DNA from: Actinomadura rifamycini DSM 43936 | GTDB lineage: Bacteria > Actinomycetota > Actinomycetes > Streptosporangiales > Streptosporangiaceae | Assembly (NCBI RefSeq): GCF_000425065.1 | Contig: NZ_AULB01000003.1 | Span: forward strand, 62,001-126,000 | DNA length: 64,000 nucleotides | Direction of reading: 5' to 3' | In this document: positions 12,301 through 22,413 of the stretch, piece after piece | Layout of the letters: each line of letters opens with the position of its first letter | How positions within the stretch are numbered: the stretch's first letter is position 1 | The notes under the pieces: model-generated | Database searches by the model: none | What the model was told of the DNA's origin: nothing | Seen by the model: only the letters and a program-made list of their open reading frames with translations | Made by a program: the position numbers and the translations under genes

Positions 12301-15300
12301 GCTCCCGCTGCCACAGCGCGTAGTCCGCGTACTGGACGGGCAGCGGCGCCCACTCGGGGGCGCGGCCGTCGCGGCGCGCCAGGTAGGCGGTGATCACGTC
12401 GCGGGCGAGCGGCGCCATCGACCAGCCGTCCCCGGCGATGTGGTGCAGCACGAGCATCAGCAGGTGCTCGTCCTCCCCGCTCCCGGCGGCGGCGCCGAGC
12501 CGGTACAGGTGGGCGCGCAGGGGCGGTTCGGCGGCGAGGTCGAACCCGCGCGCCGCGTCCATGAACAGGGCGCCGTGCGGGTCGGCGGGGTCGGCGTCCG
12601 CGACGGTGAACGGCACCTCGACGGCGTCCGCCGGGAGGACGACCTGGTGCGGCTCGCCGTCCGCGTCGCCGAACACGGTGCGCAGCGGCTCGTGCCGGGC
12701 GACGACGTCGCGCAGCGCGGCCCGCATCGCGCCGACGTCGACCGCGCCGGTGAGCCGCAGCGGGATCGGCATGTTGTAGGTGGCGGTGCGGCCCTCGAAC
12801 CGGTTGAGGAACCAGAGCCGCTCCTGCGCGGGCGACACCGGCAGCGGGTCGGGGCGCTCGGCGGCGGCGCGCAGCGCCGGGCGCGCCGGGCCGGCCGCGG
12901 CGGCGGACGCGGCGTGCGCGGCGAGGCCCGCGACCGTCGGGGTCTCGAACAGGGCCCGGACGGGCAGTTCGGCGTTCAGCGCGGCGCGGGCGCGGGCGAC
13001 GACGCGGGTGGCCTTGAGGGAGTCGCCGCCGAGGTCGAAGAACCCGTCGTCGATGCCGACGCGGGGCAGCCCGAGGACGTCCGCGAAGATCCCGCACAGG
13101 ATCTCCTCGCGGGCGTCGCGGGGACCGCGCGCGGTCGCGGCGCCGGAGAAGTCCGGTTCGGGGAGGGCGGCGCGGTCGAGCTTGCCGTTCGGGTTCAGCG
13201 GCATCGCGTCGAGCACGACGATCGCGGCCGGGACCATGTACTCCGGCAGCGTCCGCGCGGCGAAGGCGCGCAGCTCGGCCGGGTCGGGGGCGTCGCCCAC
13301 CACGTAGCCGGCGAGGACGGTGTCGCCCGAGGCGTCGCGGCGGGCGACGACGACGCTCTGCGACACGGCCGGGTGCGCGGCGAGCGCCGTCTCGATCTCG
13401 CCCAGCTCGATGCGGAAGCCCCGCACCTTCACCTGGTGGTCGAGGCGACCGAGGTACTCGATGTGCCCGTCCCGGTTCCAGCGCACCAGGTCGCCCGTCC
13501 GGTACATGCGCTCACCCGGACGGCCGCCGAACGGGCACGCGACGAACCGGTCGGCGGTCAGCCCGGGACGGTGCAGATAGCCGCGCGCCAGCCCCTCCCC
13601 CGCCAGGTACAGCTCGCCGGGCGTCCCGACGGGCACGGGCCGCAGCCGCTCGTCCAGCACGTACGCGCGGGTGTTCGCCATGGGGCGGCCGATCGGCGCG
13701 TTGCCCCGCGCGTTGCCGTCGTCGTACCAGCCGGTGACGAAGATCGTCGCCTCGGTGGGGCCGTAGATGTTGGAGATGCGGGCGTCCGGCAGCAGCGCGC
13801 GCAGGTCCCGGACGAGCTGCGGCGGCAGCGCCTCGCCGCCGAGCGCGATGTCGCCCGCCTCCAGCCGCAGCCCGCCGCGCGCCACGAGCGCCGCCACCGC
13901 CGACGGGACGCCGCTGATCAGCGTCCCCGACCAGCCGCCCCGCTCGGCGACCTCCAGCAGGTCGCGGACGACCTCGATCTCGCCGCCGCAGGTCAGCGGG
14001 ACGAGCCATTCGAACACCGACACGTCGAAGTTCAGCGACGTCGAGAACAGCACCCGCGCCATGCGCGCGCAGCCGTAGGAGTCCCACGACTCGGCGCAGA
14101 AGTCGACGACGTTGGCGTGCGAGACGACGACGCCCTTGGGCCGCCCGGTCGAACCGGAGGTGTAGATGACGTACGCGGGGTGCCCGGGGTGCAACGGCCG
14201 GACGCGCTCGGCGTCGGTGACGTCGGCGCCGTCGGCCGCCGGGCCGCCACCGGCCAGGTCGAGGGCGTCGAACTCGATCCGGGCCGCGTCGAGCGGCGGG
14301 AGATCGGCGGCGGTCGTGGTGATGACGGCAGCAGGGTTCGCGTCGGCCAGCATGTACGCGATGCGGTCCGCCGGGTAGGCCAGGTCGATCGGCTGGTACG
14401 CCGCGCCCGCCTTCAGCACGGCCAGCGCCGCCACGATGAGGTCGGCGTCGCGCGGCAGCGCCAGCGCCACGAAGTCCTCAGGGCCGACGCCCCGCCCGAT
14501 CAAGTGCCGGGCCAGGCGGTTCGCGCGGGCGTTCAGCTCCGCGTACGTGAGGCGGACCGCGCCCGCGACGACGGCCGTCGCGGCGGGCGTCCGGGCGGCC
14601 TGCGCCTCCACCAGGTCGGGGACGACGCACGGCTCGACGTGCACGCCGGTGTCGTTCCACTCGTCCAGCAGCATCGCGCGCTCGGCGCCGTCGAGCAGGT
14701 CGACCGACGACAGCCGGCGGTCGGGGGCCGCCGCGACCTGCACGAGGAGGCGTTCGAGGCGCGCGGCCATCGCCCGCGCCGTGTCCGGCTCGAACAGGTC
14801 GAGGGCGTACTCCAGGCGGCAGTCGATCCCGGCGGGCGCGCCGGACGCGTCGTGCCGCTCGTCCACCAGCAGCGCCAGGTCGAACCGGGAGACGCCCGGG
14901 TCGACGGGTTCCGGCTCCACCGTCAGGCCGGGCAGCTCGACCCGCGCGGACGGGTCGTTCTGCATCGAGATCATGACCTGGAACAGCGGGTGCCGCGCCA
15001 TCGACCGCGCCGGGTTCAGCACCTCGACGAGCCGCTCGAACGGGACGTCCTGGTGGGCGAACGCCGCGAGGTCGGTCTCCCGGACGCGGGCGAGCAGCTC
15101 GCCGAACGTCGGGTCGCCGGAGGTGTCGGTGCGCAGCACGAGCGTGTTGACGAACACGCCGACGAGGTCGTTCAGCGCCTCGTCGGGGCGGCCCGCGACC
15201 GGCGCGCCGATCGGCACGTCCGTCCCGGCGCCCAGCCGGGTGAACAGCCCGGCGAGCGCCGCCTGCAGCACCATGAACAGGCTCGCGCCGTGGTCGCGGC

Positions 15301-18300
15301 CGAGCGCGGCGAGCGACGCGTGCAGCCCGGGCGGCAGCGTGAACGCGTGCTGCGCGCCCCGCCCGGACGCGCGGGCCGGGCGCGGGCGGTCCGCCGGGAG
15401 CCCCAGCTCCTCGGGCAGCCCGTCCAGCGCGGCCCGCCAGTAAGCGAGCTGGCGGGAGATCGGGCTCGCGGAATCGTCCTCGTCGCCGAGCACCGCGCGC
15501 TGCCACACGGCGTAGTCGGCGTACTGGACGGGCAGCGGCGCCCAGTCCGGGGCGCGCCCCGCGGCGCGGGCCGCGTACGCGGTCATGAGGTCGCGGGCCA
15601 GCGGCTCCATCGACCAGCCGTCGCCCGCGATGTGGTGCAGGACGAGCAGCAGCAGGTGGTCGCGGGGCGCGACGCGGAACACGTGCACCCGCACCGGCGG
15701 CTCGGCGGCGAGGTCGAACCCGCGGGTCGCGGCGGCGAGCACCGCGCCGGCCAGTTCGTCCGGGCCGCAGTCGGCGACGACCGGGTCCGCCGCGGCCTCC
15801 CCGACGGGCAGGATCCGCTGGCACGGCTCGCCGCCGGCCTCGGCGAACACCGTGCGCAGCGCCTCGTGCCGGGCGAGCATGTCGCGGGTCGCGGCGCGGA
15901 CGGCGGCCAGGTCGAGGTCGCCGCGCAGCCGCAGCGGGATCGGGATGTGGTAGGTCGCGGACGGCCCCTCCAGGTCGTGGATGAACCACAGCCTGCGCTG
16001 CGCGTACGAGACGGGCAGCGGGTCGGGGCGCACGGCGGGGACGAGCGGCGGGCGGGCGTCGCCGCCGCCCTCCTCCGCCGCCAGCCGGGCGGCGAGCGCC
16101 GCGACGGTCGGCGCCTCGAACACCGCGCGGACCTTCACGTCGGCGCCCAGGACGGCGCGGACCCGGGACGCGACGCGCGTCGCCTTGAGGGAGTCGCCGC
16201 CGAGGTCGAAGAAGTCGTCGTCGATCCCGACCCGCTCCGCGCCGAGCACCTCGGCGAACACCGCGCAGAGCGCCTCCTCGCGGGCGTCGCGGGGCGCCCG
16301 TCCGGCGGCGGACCCGGCGACGCCGGGCGCGGGGAGGGCGGCGCGGTCGAGCTTGCCGTTCGGGTTCAGCGGCATCGCGTCGAGCACGACGACCGCCGCG
16401 GGGACCATGTAGTCGGGCAGCGTCCGCCCGACGAAGTCGCGGAGCGCCGCCGGGTCGGGGGCGTCGCCCACCACGTAGCCGGCGAGGACGGTGTCGCCCG
16501 AGGCGTCCTCGCGCGCCACGACGACGCTCTGCGACACGGCCGGGTGCGCGGCGAGCGCCGTCTCGATCTCGCCCAGTTCGATGCGGAAGCCCCGCACCTT
16601 CACCTGGTGGTCGAGGCGACCGAGGTACTCGATGTGCCCCAGCTTCTCCTCACCGAACGGGCACGCGACGAACCGGTCGGCGGTCAGCCCGGGACGGTGC
16701 AGATAGCCGCGCGCCAGCCCCTCCCCCGCCAGGTACAGCTCGCCGGGGACGCCGGGCGGGACCGGGCCGAGCGCCGCGTCCAGGACGTACGCGCGGGTGT
16801 TGGCGACCGGCCGGCCGATCGGCGCGTGCCCGGCGGTGTTGCCGTCGTCGTGCCACGCGGCCGCGTAGACCGTGGCCTCGGTGGGCCCGTAGACGTTCGA
16901 GACGCGGGCGTCCGGCAGCAGCGCGCGCAGGTCCCGGACGAGCCGCGCCGGGAGCGCCTCGCCCGCCAGCACGACGTCGCCCGCCCGCAGGTCGAGCCGT
17001 CCGGTGCCGAGCAGCGCCGACACCGCCGACGGGACGCCGCTGATCAGCGTCCCCGACCAGCCGCCCCGCTCGGCGACCTCCAGCAGGTCGCGGACGACCT
17101 CGATCTCGCCGCCGCAGGTCAGCGGGACGAGCCATTCGAACACCGACACGTCGAAGTTCATCGAGGTGGAGAACAGCACCCGCGCCAGCCGGTCGGGCCC
17201 GAACTCCCGGCCCGCCCACGCGCACAGGTCGACGACGTTCGCGTGCGAGACGACGACGCCCTTGGGCCGCCCGGTCGAACCGGAGGTGTAGATGACGTAC
17301 GCGGGGTGCCCGGGGTGCAACGGCCGGACGCGCTCGGCGTCGGTGACGTCGGCGGCGTCGGTGGCCGAGCCGCCGCCGGCCAGGTCGAGCGCGTCGATCT
17401 CGACGCGGGCGATGCCGCGCCCGCGGCCGTCGCGCTCGTCCGCGGCGGCGCCCGCCCCCGCGGCCGCGGTGTCCGGAATGGCCGCGGACGACGTGGTGAT
17501 GACGGCGGCCGGGTTCGCGTCGGCCAGCATGTACGCGATGCGGTCCGCCGGGTAGGCCAGGTCGATCGGCTGGTACGCCGCGCCCGCCTTCAGCACGGCC
17601 AGCGCCGCCACGATGAGGTCGGCGTCGCGCGGCAGCGCCAGCGCCACGAAGTCCTCCGGGCCGACGCCCCGCCCGATCAGGTGCCGGGCCAAGCGGTTCG
17701 CGCGGGCGTTCAGCTCCGCGTACGTCAGCGCGGCACCGTCGCACGTGACGGCCGTCGCGGCGGGCGTCCGGGCGGCCTGCGCCTCCACCAGGCCGGGGAC
17801 GACCGCCGGGGCGACGGGGGCGGACGTGTCGTTCCACTCGCGCAGGACGAGCCCGCGCTCGGCGTCGTCCAGGAGCGCGACGTCGCGCAGGGGCGTCGCG
17901 GGGTCCGCGTCGCCGAGGGCCCGCAGGAACCGGACGTAGCGGTCCTGGTGCGCGGCGACCTCGGATCCGGTGTACAGGTCGGGGTGCGCGTCGAAGTCGA
18001 CGCGCATCCCGGTGCCGTCGAAGTTGTCGTAGATGTTGATCGACAGGTCGTCGATGGGGCCCGTGGTGATGGCGTGCATCTTCGCGGGCAGGCCCGCGAA
18101 GTCGATGCGGTAGTCGAACGCCATGATGTTGATGACGGGCCCGTGCAGGCGGCGGCGCTCGCCGAGCAGGCGCAGGTCGCGCAGCAGGTCCTCGCGGCGG
18201 TACCGCTGGTGGCGCAGCGCGCGGGCGGCGGCGCGGGTCGCGGTGCGGACCAGCCGCTCCACCGTCATGTCCGGGGTGACGGCGACGCGCAGCGGGAGGA

Positions 18301-19171
18301 CCGACGCGAGCATCGCGGGGGTCTCGAGGGCGACCTGGGTGGTGCGGCCGCTGACGGCGAGGCCGAGGACGACGTCCTCGGTGCCGGTCATCCGGGCGAC
18401 GTACGCGGCGGTCGCGGCGATCGCGAGGCCCGGGGTGGCGGTGCGGAGCCGGCGCGCCCCGGCGGCCAGGCCCGCGGCCTCCTCCGGCGGGATCACCGTG
18501 ATGCGGGTCAGGTAGTCGGCGGTGGGCTCCGCCAGGCCGTCCGACAGGCTCACCGCGACGGGGCGGTCGGCGAACCGCTCCGTCCAGTACGCGCGGTCGC
18601 GCTCGAACTTCTCCGAGCGCCGGTACGCCTCCTCTTCCGCGAGGACGCGCCGGTAATCGCCCTGCTCGGCGGGGACGTACTCGCCGCCGTTCGCGAGGAT
18701 CGTGTACACCTCGGCGGCGCGGCGGCTCACGATCGCGCCGCTGTAGGCGTCCTGGATCGTGTGGTGCGCCCGCAGGAACCACCAGTGCAGGTCGGGCGAG
18801 AGCCGCAGCAGCTCGGTGATGTACAGGTGCTCGGCGTCCAGCGGGAGGGGCTCGGCCATCCGGGCGCGCATCCGGGCCCGCGCGGCGGCGCGCGGGTCGG
18901 GCTCGCCGCTGAGGTCCACGAGCGGAATGGTCGCGGACGCGTCCGGGTCCAGGCGCTGGTGCGCAATTCCGTCCCGCTCCACCAGCCGGACGTTCATCGC
19001 GAGCGCCTCGTGCGCCGCGATTCGCGCGACCCGGTCGAACAGTCCGTGGTCGAGCCGGCCCTCGATCTCGATGTACTGCGCGAGATGGATCGGCGTTCCC
19101 GGCGCCAGTTGCTGCGCGTACCAGACGCTCTGCTGAGCGGCGGAGAGAGGAACGAACTCGGTGGACGACAT
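6374..19171 (-). CDS. NRPS, four modules: C-A-PCP-C-A-PCP-C-(A-sub)-PCP-C-A-PCP-E
   Basis: 4265 aa, starting at ATG 19171, with GGAAAG nine bases upstream. Domains (approximate residues): C1 1-440 (HHTIQDAYS); A1 460-945; PCP1 990; C2 1057-1480; A2 1520-2000; PCP2 2047; C3 2110-2550; a lone A C-terminal piece 2564-2627 with LPESMVP and PNGKVD; PCP3 2678 (LGGNSLIAM); C4 2737-3160; A4 3204-3665; PCP4 3714; E 3770-4230 ([15 protein letters not shown]). A4 pocket D-F-W-N-V-G-M-V-H gives Thr; the E domain predicts D-allo-Thr. A1 reads D-V-F-S-V-A-V-V-Y and A2 D-V-F-S-A-G-I-I-F; the DVFSVA part recalls piperazate codes, but from memory only. A1 lacks the A7 motif YRTGDL, and module 3 lacks the A core. 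C1 resembles the EntF/DhbF first domain, which accepts an aryl acid from a separate carrier. Confidence 0.95.
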   Translation of the reverse strand: MSSTEFVPLSAAQQSVWYAQQLAPGTPIHLAQYIEIEGRLDHGLFDRVARIAAHEALAMNVRLVERDGIAHQRLDPDASATIPLVDLSGEPDPRAAARARMRARMAEPLPLDAEHLYITELLRLSPDLHWWFLRAHHTIQDAYSGAIVSRRAAEVYTILANGGEYVPAEQGDYRRVLAEEEAYRRSEKFERDRAYWTERFADRPVAVSLSDGLAEPTADYLTRITVIPPEEAAGLAAGARRLRTATPGLAIAATAAYVARMTGTEDVVLGLAVSGRTTQVALETPAMLASVLPLRVAVTPDMTVERLVRTATRAAARALRHQRYRREDLLRDLRLLGERRRLHGPVINIMAFDYRIDFAGLPAKMHAITTGPIDDLSINIYDNFDGTGMRVDFDAHPDLYTGSEVAAHQDRYVRFLRALGDADPATPLRDVALLDDAERGLVLREWNDTSAPVAPAVVPGLVEAQAARTPAATAVTCDGAALTYAELNARANRLARHLIGRGVGPEDFVALALPRDADLIVAALAVLKAGAAYQPIDLAYPADRIAYMLADANPAAVITTSSAAIPDTAAAGAGAAADERDGRGRGIARVEIDALDLAGGGSATDAADVTDAERVRPLHPGHPAYVIYTSGSTGRPKGVVVSHANVVDLCAWAGREFGPDRLARVLFSTSMNFDVSVFEWLVPLTCGGEIEVVRDLLEVAERGGWSGTLISGVPSAVSALLGTGRLDLRAGDVVLAGEALPARLVRDLRALLPDARVSNVYGPTEATVYAAAWHDDGNTAGHAPIGRPVANTRAYVLDAALGPVPPGVPGELYLAGEGLARGYLHRPGLTADRFVACPFGEEKLGHIEYLGRLDHQVKVRGFRIELGEIETALAAHPAVSQSVVVAREDASGDTVLAGYVVGDAPDPAALRDFVGRTLPDYMVPAAVVVLDAMPLNPNGKLDRAALPAPGVAGSAAGRAPRDAREEALCAVFAEVLGAERVGIDDDFFDLGGDSLKATRVASRVRAVLGADVKVRAVFEAPTVAALAARLAAEEGGGDARPPLVPAVRPDPLPVSYAQRRLWFIHDLEGPSATYHIPIPLRLRGDLDLAAVRAATRDMLARHEALRTVFAEAGGEPCQRILPVGEAAADPVVADCGPDELAGAVLAAATRGFDLAAEPPVRVHVFRVAPRDHLLLLVLHHIAGDGWSMEPLARDLMTAYAARAAGRAPDWAPLPVQYADYAVWQRAVLGDEDDSASPISRQLAYWRAALDGLPEELGLPADRPRPARASGRGAQHAFTLPPGLHASLAALGRDHGASLFMVLQAALAGLFTRLGAGTDVPIGAPVAGRPDEALNDLVGVFVNTLVLRTDTSGDPTFGELLARVRETDLAAFAHQDVPFERLVEVLNPARSMARHPLFQVMISMQNDPSARVELPGLTVEPEPVDPGVSRFDLALLVDERHDASGAPAGIDCRLEYALDLFEPDTARAMAARLERLLVQVAAAPDRRLSSVDLLDGAERAMLLDEWNDTGVHVEPCVVPDLVEAQAARTPAATAVVAGAVRLTYAELNARANRLARHLIGRGVGPEDFVALALPRDADLIVAALAVLKAGAAYQPIDLAYPADRIAYMLADANPAAVITTTAADLPPLDAARIEFDALDLAGGGPAADGADVTDAERVRPLHPGHPAYVIYTSGSTGRPKGVVVSHANVVDFCAESWDSYGCARMARVLFSTSLNFDVSVFEWLVPLTCGGEIEVVRDLLEVAERGGWSGTLISGVPSAVAALVARGGLRLEAGDIALGGEALPPQLVRDLRALLPDARISNIYGPTEATIFVTGWYDDGNARGNAPIGRPMANTRAYVLDERLRPVPVGTPGELYLAGEGLARGYLHRPGLTADRFVACPFGGRPGERMYRTGDLVRWNRDGHIEYLGRLDHQVKVRGFRIELGEIETALAAHPAVSQSVVVARRDASGDTVLAGYVVGDAPDPAELRAFAARTLPEYMVPAAIVVLDAMPLNPNGKLDRAALPEPDFSGAATARGPRDAREEILCGIFADVLGLPRVGIDDGFFDLGGDSLKATRVVARARAALNAELPVRALFETPTVAGLAAHAASAAAAGPARPALRAAAERPDPLPVSPAQERLWFLNRFEGRTATYNMPIPLRLTGAVDVGAMRAALRDVVARHEPLRTVFGDADGEPHQVVLPADAVEVPFTVADADPADPHGALFMDAARGFDLAAEPPLRAHLYRLGAAAGSGEDEHLLMLVLHHIAGDGWSMAPLARDVITAYLARRDGRAPEWAPLPVQYADYALWQRELFGSEDDPGSLVSRQIAYWRGALAGLPDEIRLPHDRPRPERASYRGGQVPFELPADLAAGLRALARDHQVSVFMVLQAALAALLTRLGAGTDVPIGSPVAGRTDEALDDLVGVFVNTLVFRTDTSGDPAFAELLARVRETDLAAHAHQDVPFERLVEVLNPARSLARHPLFQVMLTLQNNPEASIELPGLTVAVEPVDAGVAKFDLEFLLEDARDGSGALAGTVEYALDLFDRDTVERLAGWYRRVLEAAVASGGAVTVTGLDLPGAPVPEPVEERTEKRLVAYVVAAPGEKPDPEELRAHLRANLPESMVPAAVVVVDEMPLTPNGKVDVKALPRPDLAAPEPAAAYRAPSGPREEAVAAVFADLLGVDRDRIGADDDFFALGGNSLIAMRVVGRVRRAFGAEIPVRALFEAPTVAGLAALLDAGAEPEPARPPLERRERPDVLPLSYAQQRLWFLGRFEGPSATYNMPTALRIRGPLDAAAVDAAVGDLVARHETLRTVLPDHGGVPRQVVLDPAAARPELEITDTTEAELPMRLATAAGYAFDISAEPPLRTHLFRIAPDEHVALLLMHHLGGDGWSMAPLARDFITAYASRAEGRAPEWEPLPVQYADYTLWQQELFGSEDDPGSLISRQIAYWRDALAGLPEELPIPTDRPRPAEASHRGATARFRLGPDTLDGLRGLARDTGASPFMVAQAAFAALLTRLGAGTDVPIGSPIAGRTDEALDDLVGMFVNMLVFRTDTSGDPTFRELVARVRDTDLAAYANQDVPFERLVEVLNPPRHLGRHPLFQIGLTFQNNPEARLELDGFSAEPEPLHAGAARFDLLMVLTEREDGLDGELEYALDLFDRRTAERLVARFERYLAALLAAPDASIAAPDVLDADERAAVLGDWAGGSGPARPVERATIPALFEARAAERPDAVAVSFEGVSWTFGEVNARANRLARRLVERGAGPEQFVALALPRSAELVVAILAVLKAGAAYVPIDPDYPADRIAYMVEDARPVLTIRAEDVDAAGYDDTNLNVRVSPDSPAYVIYTSGSTGRPKGVVVPHQNVVRLLRSTEEWFDFGPDDVWTLFHSYAFDFSVWELWGSLLYGGRLVVVPYLTSRSPADFLALLEAERVTVLNQTPSAFYQLMAADKESPGRDLSALRYVVFGGEALELGRLDDWYSRHPENAPTLVNMYGITETTVHVSYVALDRAYAATAPGSIIGTGIPDLRVYVLDDRLRPVPPGVVGELYVAGPGLARGYLNRPALSAERFVADPYGGPGTRMYRTGDLGRWLDGGRLEYLGRADQQVQLRGFRIELGEVEAALTRHGDIRDAAVVVRDDRLVAYVVGSGVESSELRRFVGRDLPDYMIPAVIVELEALPLTVNGKLDRKALPEPDFSAKVSSRTPSTPEEEILARLFAEVLNLERVGVDDGFFDLGGDSIIAIQLVSRARQSGLVVSPREVFQHQTVEELAAVARPVGEDEQVEAEPPGAGVGPVPVTPIVGWLRERVDGDASLIAGFHQSMLLRTPPALGVDRLAGALATLVDHHDVLRLRLDADEDDGGRWQPVVRPAGAVDAAALVTRVDIAGLDDDKRAALLAEQAAAARDRLDPRDGTVAQLVWFDAGDEQGRLLVVLHHLVVDGVSWRILLPDLVTAWAGGDLRPVGTSFRRWAQKLTAAAPGEDALEDWLDIVDGPPQRLASRDLDPRVDIAARARHVTLDLPADVTGPLLTDVPAAWNARANDVLLAGLALAVAQWRRHRPGGGRGTDVLIDLEGHGRDDVVPGADVSRTAGWFTSIHPVRLDAGPADWTQVRAGGPGVAAAVKKVKEQLRAVPDAQQYGLLRYVDPDGEAAAELAAAPPAQIAFNYLGRVAPGGAEDWALAPEEPPAGEDPRMPMAHALEINAITRDLPDGPVLSATWTWPGELLDGADVRDLADAWFTALRGLVAHVTAAASGDGTAPVGGFTPSDLLVDLDQSEIDTLQNAWRNQH
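7861..9590 (-). repeat. Near-identical DNA repeat, copy 2 (Thr A-PCP-E junction)
   Basis: Partner of the copy at 181-1900. It lies in the fourth module of the first NRPS and encodes the same Thr pocket, PCP (LGGDSIIAI) and linker. Limits are approximate. Confidence 0.85.
11285..11485 (-). other. Orphan A-domain C-terminal subdomain in module 3
   Basis: Residues about 2564-2629 of the four-module NRPS read as the end of an adenylation domain: RLVAYVV, then A9 LPESMVP and A10 TPNGKVD with the catalytic lysine. They follow directly after condensation domain 3. The ~400-residue A core with motifs A1-A8 is absent. The free-standing A protein encoded at 19640-21154 ends just before the equivalent of RLVAYVV, so the two pieces are complementary. 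Confidence 0.85.
13330..14530 (-). repeat. Internal DNA repeat, A domain 2 copy
   Basis: Large parts of A domain 2 are identical or nearly so to A domain 1 at 16490-17720; the run at 13900-14036 matches 17030-17166 base for base. The pocket-lining region differs between the copies (13620-13880 against 16740-17010). The copies therefore share a scaffold but not necessarily a substrate. Confidence 0.8.
16490..17720 (-). repeat. Internal DNA repeat, A domain 1 copy (lacks A7)
   Basis: Partner of 13330-14530. Near 16637-16652 the DNA for [20 protein letters not shown] is replaced by codons for E-E-K-L, a net in-frame loss of 45 bases that removes core motif A7. Confidence 0.8.
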
Positions 19172-19174
19172 CAA

Positions 19175-19639
19175 GCGGCACTTTCCGGGTCGGGGTGGGT
19201 TTGCTTTGTGCCCGGCAACGGCGCCGCAGCGGCGCCGGGTCCGATGGGCAAAAAACCGATGAGAATGACCACAGAACTGATCGGGCTGGCCCCGTCCCCT
19301 TTCCCCGAGTCCCGACGGATGCGCGGCGGCCGCGATCCCGGACTGCGCCCTGTGGTCTCGCCGATACGGAGCGCCGCCGTTTTCCGACCCCGGCGAGACC
19401 TCCCGCGACCCACGTTCTACTCAGGAGTAGCGGTGCCACAGTCAAGCAGCCGGATCACAGCCCTCGCAATCCCCTCGAAAGTAGAACTTGACCTCGAATA
19501 TTGCTCACAGGAGTGACAAAAGGACACGGGTGAGGGAGGTCCCGGGATGTCGCGGACGCTCACCGGGTGACAAAGGTTGGCAACCGAATCCGGCCAATGC
19601 GATTACCGACCGTTAACTTGCGCGCCCGCGCACCCGCCG
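19175..19639. promoter_or_regulatory. 465-base intergenic region upstream of the four-module NRPS
   Basis: No gene is apparent here. It separates the stop of the free-standing A gene from the NRPS start, so the NRPS probably has its own promoter. A TTGACT hexamer (minus strand) lies at 19445-19440. Just downstream is the perfect inverted repeat CTACTC-AG-GAGTAG at 19417-19430. The heptamer GTTCTAC at 19414-19420 recurs inverted as GTAGAAC at 19481-19487. I could not settle a -10 box, and I see no canonical DmdR/IdeR iron box. Confidence 0.45.
19417..19430. promoter_or_regulatory. Candidate operator, CTACTC-AG-GAGTAG
   Basis: Perfect 6+6 inverted repeat with a two-base spacer, inside the 465-base gap before the giant NRPS gene and next to a TTGACT hexamer. 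Position suggests a regulator-binding site; the regulator is not in the window. Confidence 0.4.
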
Positions 19640-21154
19640 CTACCTGGCCGGATACTCGTGCACGACCACCGCCGCGGCGCCCACCGAGGGGTGCCGCTGG
19701 AGCACCGCCTCGATCTCCCCCAGCTCCATCCGCACCCCGGAGATCTTCACCTGCCGGTCGACCCGGCCGAGGTACTGCAGCGTCGGCCGGTCCTCGCCGC
19801 CCGCGCCCGCCGGCAGCAGCCGCACCGCGTCGCCCGTCCGGTAGAGGCGCCCCGTCGGCGACGGGCCGAACGGGTCCCGGTAGAACGCCTCGCGCGTCCG
19901 GTCGGGGTCGCCCAGGTAGCCGCGCCCGACGACGACGCCGCCGACGAACAGCTCGCCGGTCTCGCCGACGTCGCACGCCGCCCACGTCCCGTCGTCCAGC
20001 GCGCGCAGGACGTACAGGCGCGCGTTCACGACCGGGGTGCCGATCGGCAGCCGCAGCAGCTCCAGGTCCCCGGCCGTGACCGTGTGGTGGGTGACGTCGT
20101 CGGAGCACTCGGTGGGCCCGTAGGCGTTCAGCAGCCGCGCGTGCGGGACTGCCGCCAGCCAGCGCCGCGACAGCTCGGCGGGCAGCTCCTCGCCGGTCGC
20201 GATCATCCAGCGCAGCCCGGGGAACGGCGGGCCGTCCGCCCGTTCCGGCAGGTCGTCCAGCAGGTGCCGGACCATCGTCGGGACCAGCTCGACGACCGTG
20301 ACGGCGCGCTCGTCCACCAGCCGCGCGAACGCGGGCGCGTCGTGCGCGACACCGTCGCCGACGATCTCGACCCGGCCGCCGAGCAGCAGCGGGCACAGCA
20401 TCTGCCAGATCGAGATGTCGAAGCCGAGCGGGGCGGTGAACGCGACCGCGTCGGCGTCCGTCAGCTCCAGATCGACGATCTTCGCCCAGAGGTGGTTGAG
20501 CATCCCCCGGTGCTCGACGACCGCGCCCTTCGGGCGGCCCGTCGACCCCGACGTGAACAGCACGTAGCGGGGGCGGTCGAGGGCGTCCAGGACGGGTTCG
20601 CCGGGCCGCGGCGCCAGGTCGCGGGCCGCGTCGGCGCGGACCGTCCGGCACCCGGCCGCCGCCGCCCCCTCCAGCAGCGCGGGCGCGGGCGCGTCGTCCA
20701 CGGTGAGCAGGACGGACGCGCCCGCCTGGTCGAGCACGTCGCGGACGCGCGACGCCGGCCACGTCTCGTCCGCCGGCACGTACAGCGCGCCGACCAGCTC
20801 GATCGCCAGAAACGCCGCGACCACCGCGGCGCACCGGCCGCCGCCGACCCCGACGACCTCGCCGGGCCGCACGCCCGCGCCGTCCAGCAGCGCCGCCAGC
20901 CGGCGCGCCTCGGCGGCCAGCTCGGCGTAGCTCAGCGCGCGGGCCGCGTCGGCGACCGCGGGCCGGTCCCGCTCGGCGGCGAACCGCTCCACCCGCGTGA
21001 TCACGGGATCGCCGAGGTCGACGTCCCGCTCGCGCAGCATCCCGTGCCGGACGGCCAGGTCGCGCGCCCGTCCGAGCTCGGCCTCGGGCACCGCGAGGGC
21101 CGCCAGACCGTCCGGGGGAAGCAGCCGGCCGGCCGCCGGTCCACGAGCGCTCAT
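19640..21154 (-). CDS. Free-standing adenylation protein lacking A9-A10, Dab/Dap-type pocket
   Basis: 504 aa from ATG 21154, with GGAG at 21162-21165 (a GTG six bases earlier lies too close to it). It carries A3 ([10 protein letters not shown]), A4 (FDISIWQML), A5 (NAYGPTE), A6, A7 (YRTGD) and A8 (VDRQVKISGVRMELGEIEAV). It then stops after HPSVGAAAVVVHEYPAR. Motifs A9 and A10, including the lysine needed for adenylate formation, are missing. No continuation is encoded downstream in any minus-strand frame. By eye the pocket is D-I-W-E-I-T-A-D-D, very close to the 2,4-diaminobutyrate code DIWELTADD(K). Neighbouring sbnA/sbnB-like genes point to Dap as substrate. The missing end is present as an orphan piece in module 3 of the NRPS encoded downstream, so I infer it works as a split A domain. 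It could instead be a decayed enzyme. Confidence 0.88.
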   Translation of the reverse strand: MSARGPAAGRLLPPDGLAALAVPEAELGRARDLAVRHGMLRERDVDLGDPVITRVERFAAERDRPAVADAARALSYAELAAEARRLAALLDGAGVRPGEVVGVGGGRCAAVVAAFLAIELVGALYVPADETWPASRVRDVLDQAGASVLLTVDDAPAPALLEGAAAAGCRTVRADAARDLAPRPGEPVLDALDRPRYVLFTSGSTGRPKGAVVEHRGMLNHLWAKIVDLELTDADAVAFTAPLGFDISIWQMLCPLLLGGRVEIVGDGVAHDAPAFARLVDERAVTVVELVPTMVRHLLDDLPERADGPPFPGLRWMIATGEELPAELSRRWLAAVPHARLLNAYGPTECSDDVTHHTVTAGDLELLRLPIGTPVVNARLYVLRALDDGTWAACDVGETGELFVGGVVVGRGYLGDPDRTREAFYRDPFGPSPTGRLYRTGDAVRLLPAGAGGEDRPTLQYLGRVDRQVKISGVRMELGEIEAVLQRHPSVGAAAVVVHEYPAR

Positions 21155-21403
21155 GTTCACTCTCCGTGATCTAGTACCGCTTCGCCGTCATCGAACGCCG
21201 GCGCTCGACAATGCGGCTCCATAGCTTAAGTCCGGACCCGCCGAGAAGCACCGTGCATTCTGCCCTACCCGCCGGTAAGCAGGGGGTTGCGGGGGCAAGA
21301 TGGGCGAAGGTACGGTGAGGCTCCGCCATGGTCAGAAGAAATACACCCGCGGCGTTGCACGGGGGACGATGAGGGAATTGCTTCTTCATTTCAGGGTGGC
21401 AGC
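21155..21403. promoter_or_regulatory. Divergent promoter region between A gene and sbnA-like gene
   Basis: A 249-base gap between divergent genes that must hold promoters in both directions. An imperfect 18-base palindrome, TCGAACGCCGGCGCTCGA, lies at 21191-21208 with one mismatched pair, followed by a relatively AT-rich patch (21226-21235). I could not assign -10/-35 boxes with confidence. Confidence 0.4.
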
Positions 21404-22387
21404 GTGCCGATAATCACCTCGCCGCAGGATTTCAATGTGGACGACCTTTACGTCGATCTACGAAATGCGATCGGGCGGTCGCTGCTACTCAAATGCGAGG
21501 GCTTCAATTTCGCCGGTTCGGTGAAACTGAAGGCGGCCGCCGCGATGGTGGACGCCGCCGAACGCGACGGCCTGCTCGCCCCCGGCTCGACGATCGTGGA
21601 ATCGTCCTCGGGCAACCTCGGCATCGCGCTCAGCCTCATCGCCGCCGACCGCGGCCTCAAGTTCGTCTGCGTCACCGACCCCCGCTGCAACCCCGCGTCC
21701 ATGCGGGTCATGCGCGCGCTCGGCGCCGAGGTCCGGGTCGTGTCGCGGACCGACGCCAACGGCGGCTTCCTGGAGAGCCGCATCCGCTACGTCCGCGAGC
21801 TGTGCGAGACCGACGGGTACGTCTGGCTGAACCAGTACGCCAACCGCAACAACTGGCTCGCGCACTACCGCGGCACCGCCCCCGCGATCGACCGCCAGTT
21901 CCCCGACCTGGAGGTCCTGTTCGTCGGCGCCGGCACCACCGGGACCCTGATGGGCTGCGCCCGGTACTTCCGCGAGCACGACCGCCCGGTGACGATCGTC
22001 GCGGTCGACGCGGTCGGCTCGGTCACCTTCGGCGGCGTCCCCGGCCCCCGCATGGTCCCCGGGCTCGGCACCAGCAGCCGTCCCGCCCTGGTCGACGAGT
22101 CCCTCATCGACGACGTCGTGCACGTCCCCGAGGCCGACACGGTCCGGACGGCCCACGCGCTGTCGTCCCGCGGGTTCCTGTTCGGCGGCTCGACCGGCAC
22201 CGTCGTGTCCGGCGCGTGCCGCTGGCTCGACGCCAAGTACCCGGGCGCCGACCCCGTCGCCGTCGCGATCGCCCCCGACCTCGGCGAGCGGTACCTCGAC
22301 TCCCTCTACGCCGAGGGCTGGCTCCGCGAGCACTTCCCCGCGCTGATTCCCGAACTCGATTCGGGCGCCGATACCCTCGGCGTCTGA
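21404..22387 (+). CDS. sbnA: SbnA-like PLP enzyme, N-(2-amino-2-carboxyethyl)-L-glutamate synthase
   Basis: 327 aa from GTG 21404, preceded by AGGG at a 7-base spacing; an upstream in-frame extension lacks a convincing RBS. Fold type II PLP enzyme of the cysteine synthase family. Visible marks are the PLP lysine in FAGSVKLKAA (about residue 41), the substrate-loop ESSSGNLGIAL, the phosphate-binding GAGTTGTLMGC and a late GGSTGTV. SbnA enzymes condense O-phospho-L-serine with L-glutamate to give N-(1-amino-1-carboxyethyl)-glutamate, the first step to L-Dap. The next gene, 26 bases downstream, is the partner dehydrogenase. That pairing favours Dap synthesis over cysteine synthesis. It is divergent from the Dab/Dap-type adenylation gene. 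The symbol is by family analogy. Confidence 0.88.
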   Translation: MPIITSPQDFNVDDLYVDLRNAIGRSLLLKCEGFNFAGSVKLKAAAAMVDAAERDGLLAPGSTIVESSSGNLGIALSLIAADRGLKFVCVTDPRCNPASMRVMRALGAEVRVVSRTDANGGFLESRIRYVRELCETDGYVWLNQYANRNNWLAHYRGTAPAIDRQFPDLEVLFVGAGTTGTLMGCARYFREHDRPVTIVAVDAVGSVTFGGVPGPRMVPGLGTSSRPALVDESLIDDVVHVPEADTVRTAHALSSRGFLFGGSTGTVVSGACRWLDAKYPGADPVAVAIAPDLGERYLDSLYAEGWLREHFPALIPELDSGADTLGV

Positions 22388-22413
22388 TCATCAGAGAAGA
22401 ACACGGAGTTCCC

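Noticed and set aside
6377..19516. A 4379-codon open frame on the plus strand opposite the NRPS
   Set aside because: It mirrors the NRPS codon pattern in very GC-rich DNA. The protein is Arg/Gly/Glu/Val-rich low complexity without domains, while the minus strand has textbook NRPS motifs throughout.
19175..21403. Iron-box (DmdR/IdeR) search at the NRPS and sbnA promoters
   Set aside because: No 19-base palindrome of the TTAGGTTAGGCTAACCTAA type was found, so iron control is not claimed.
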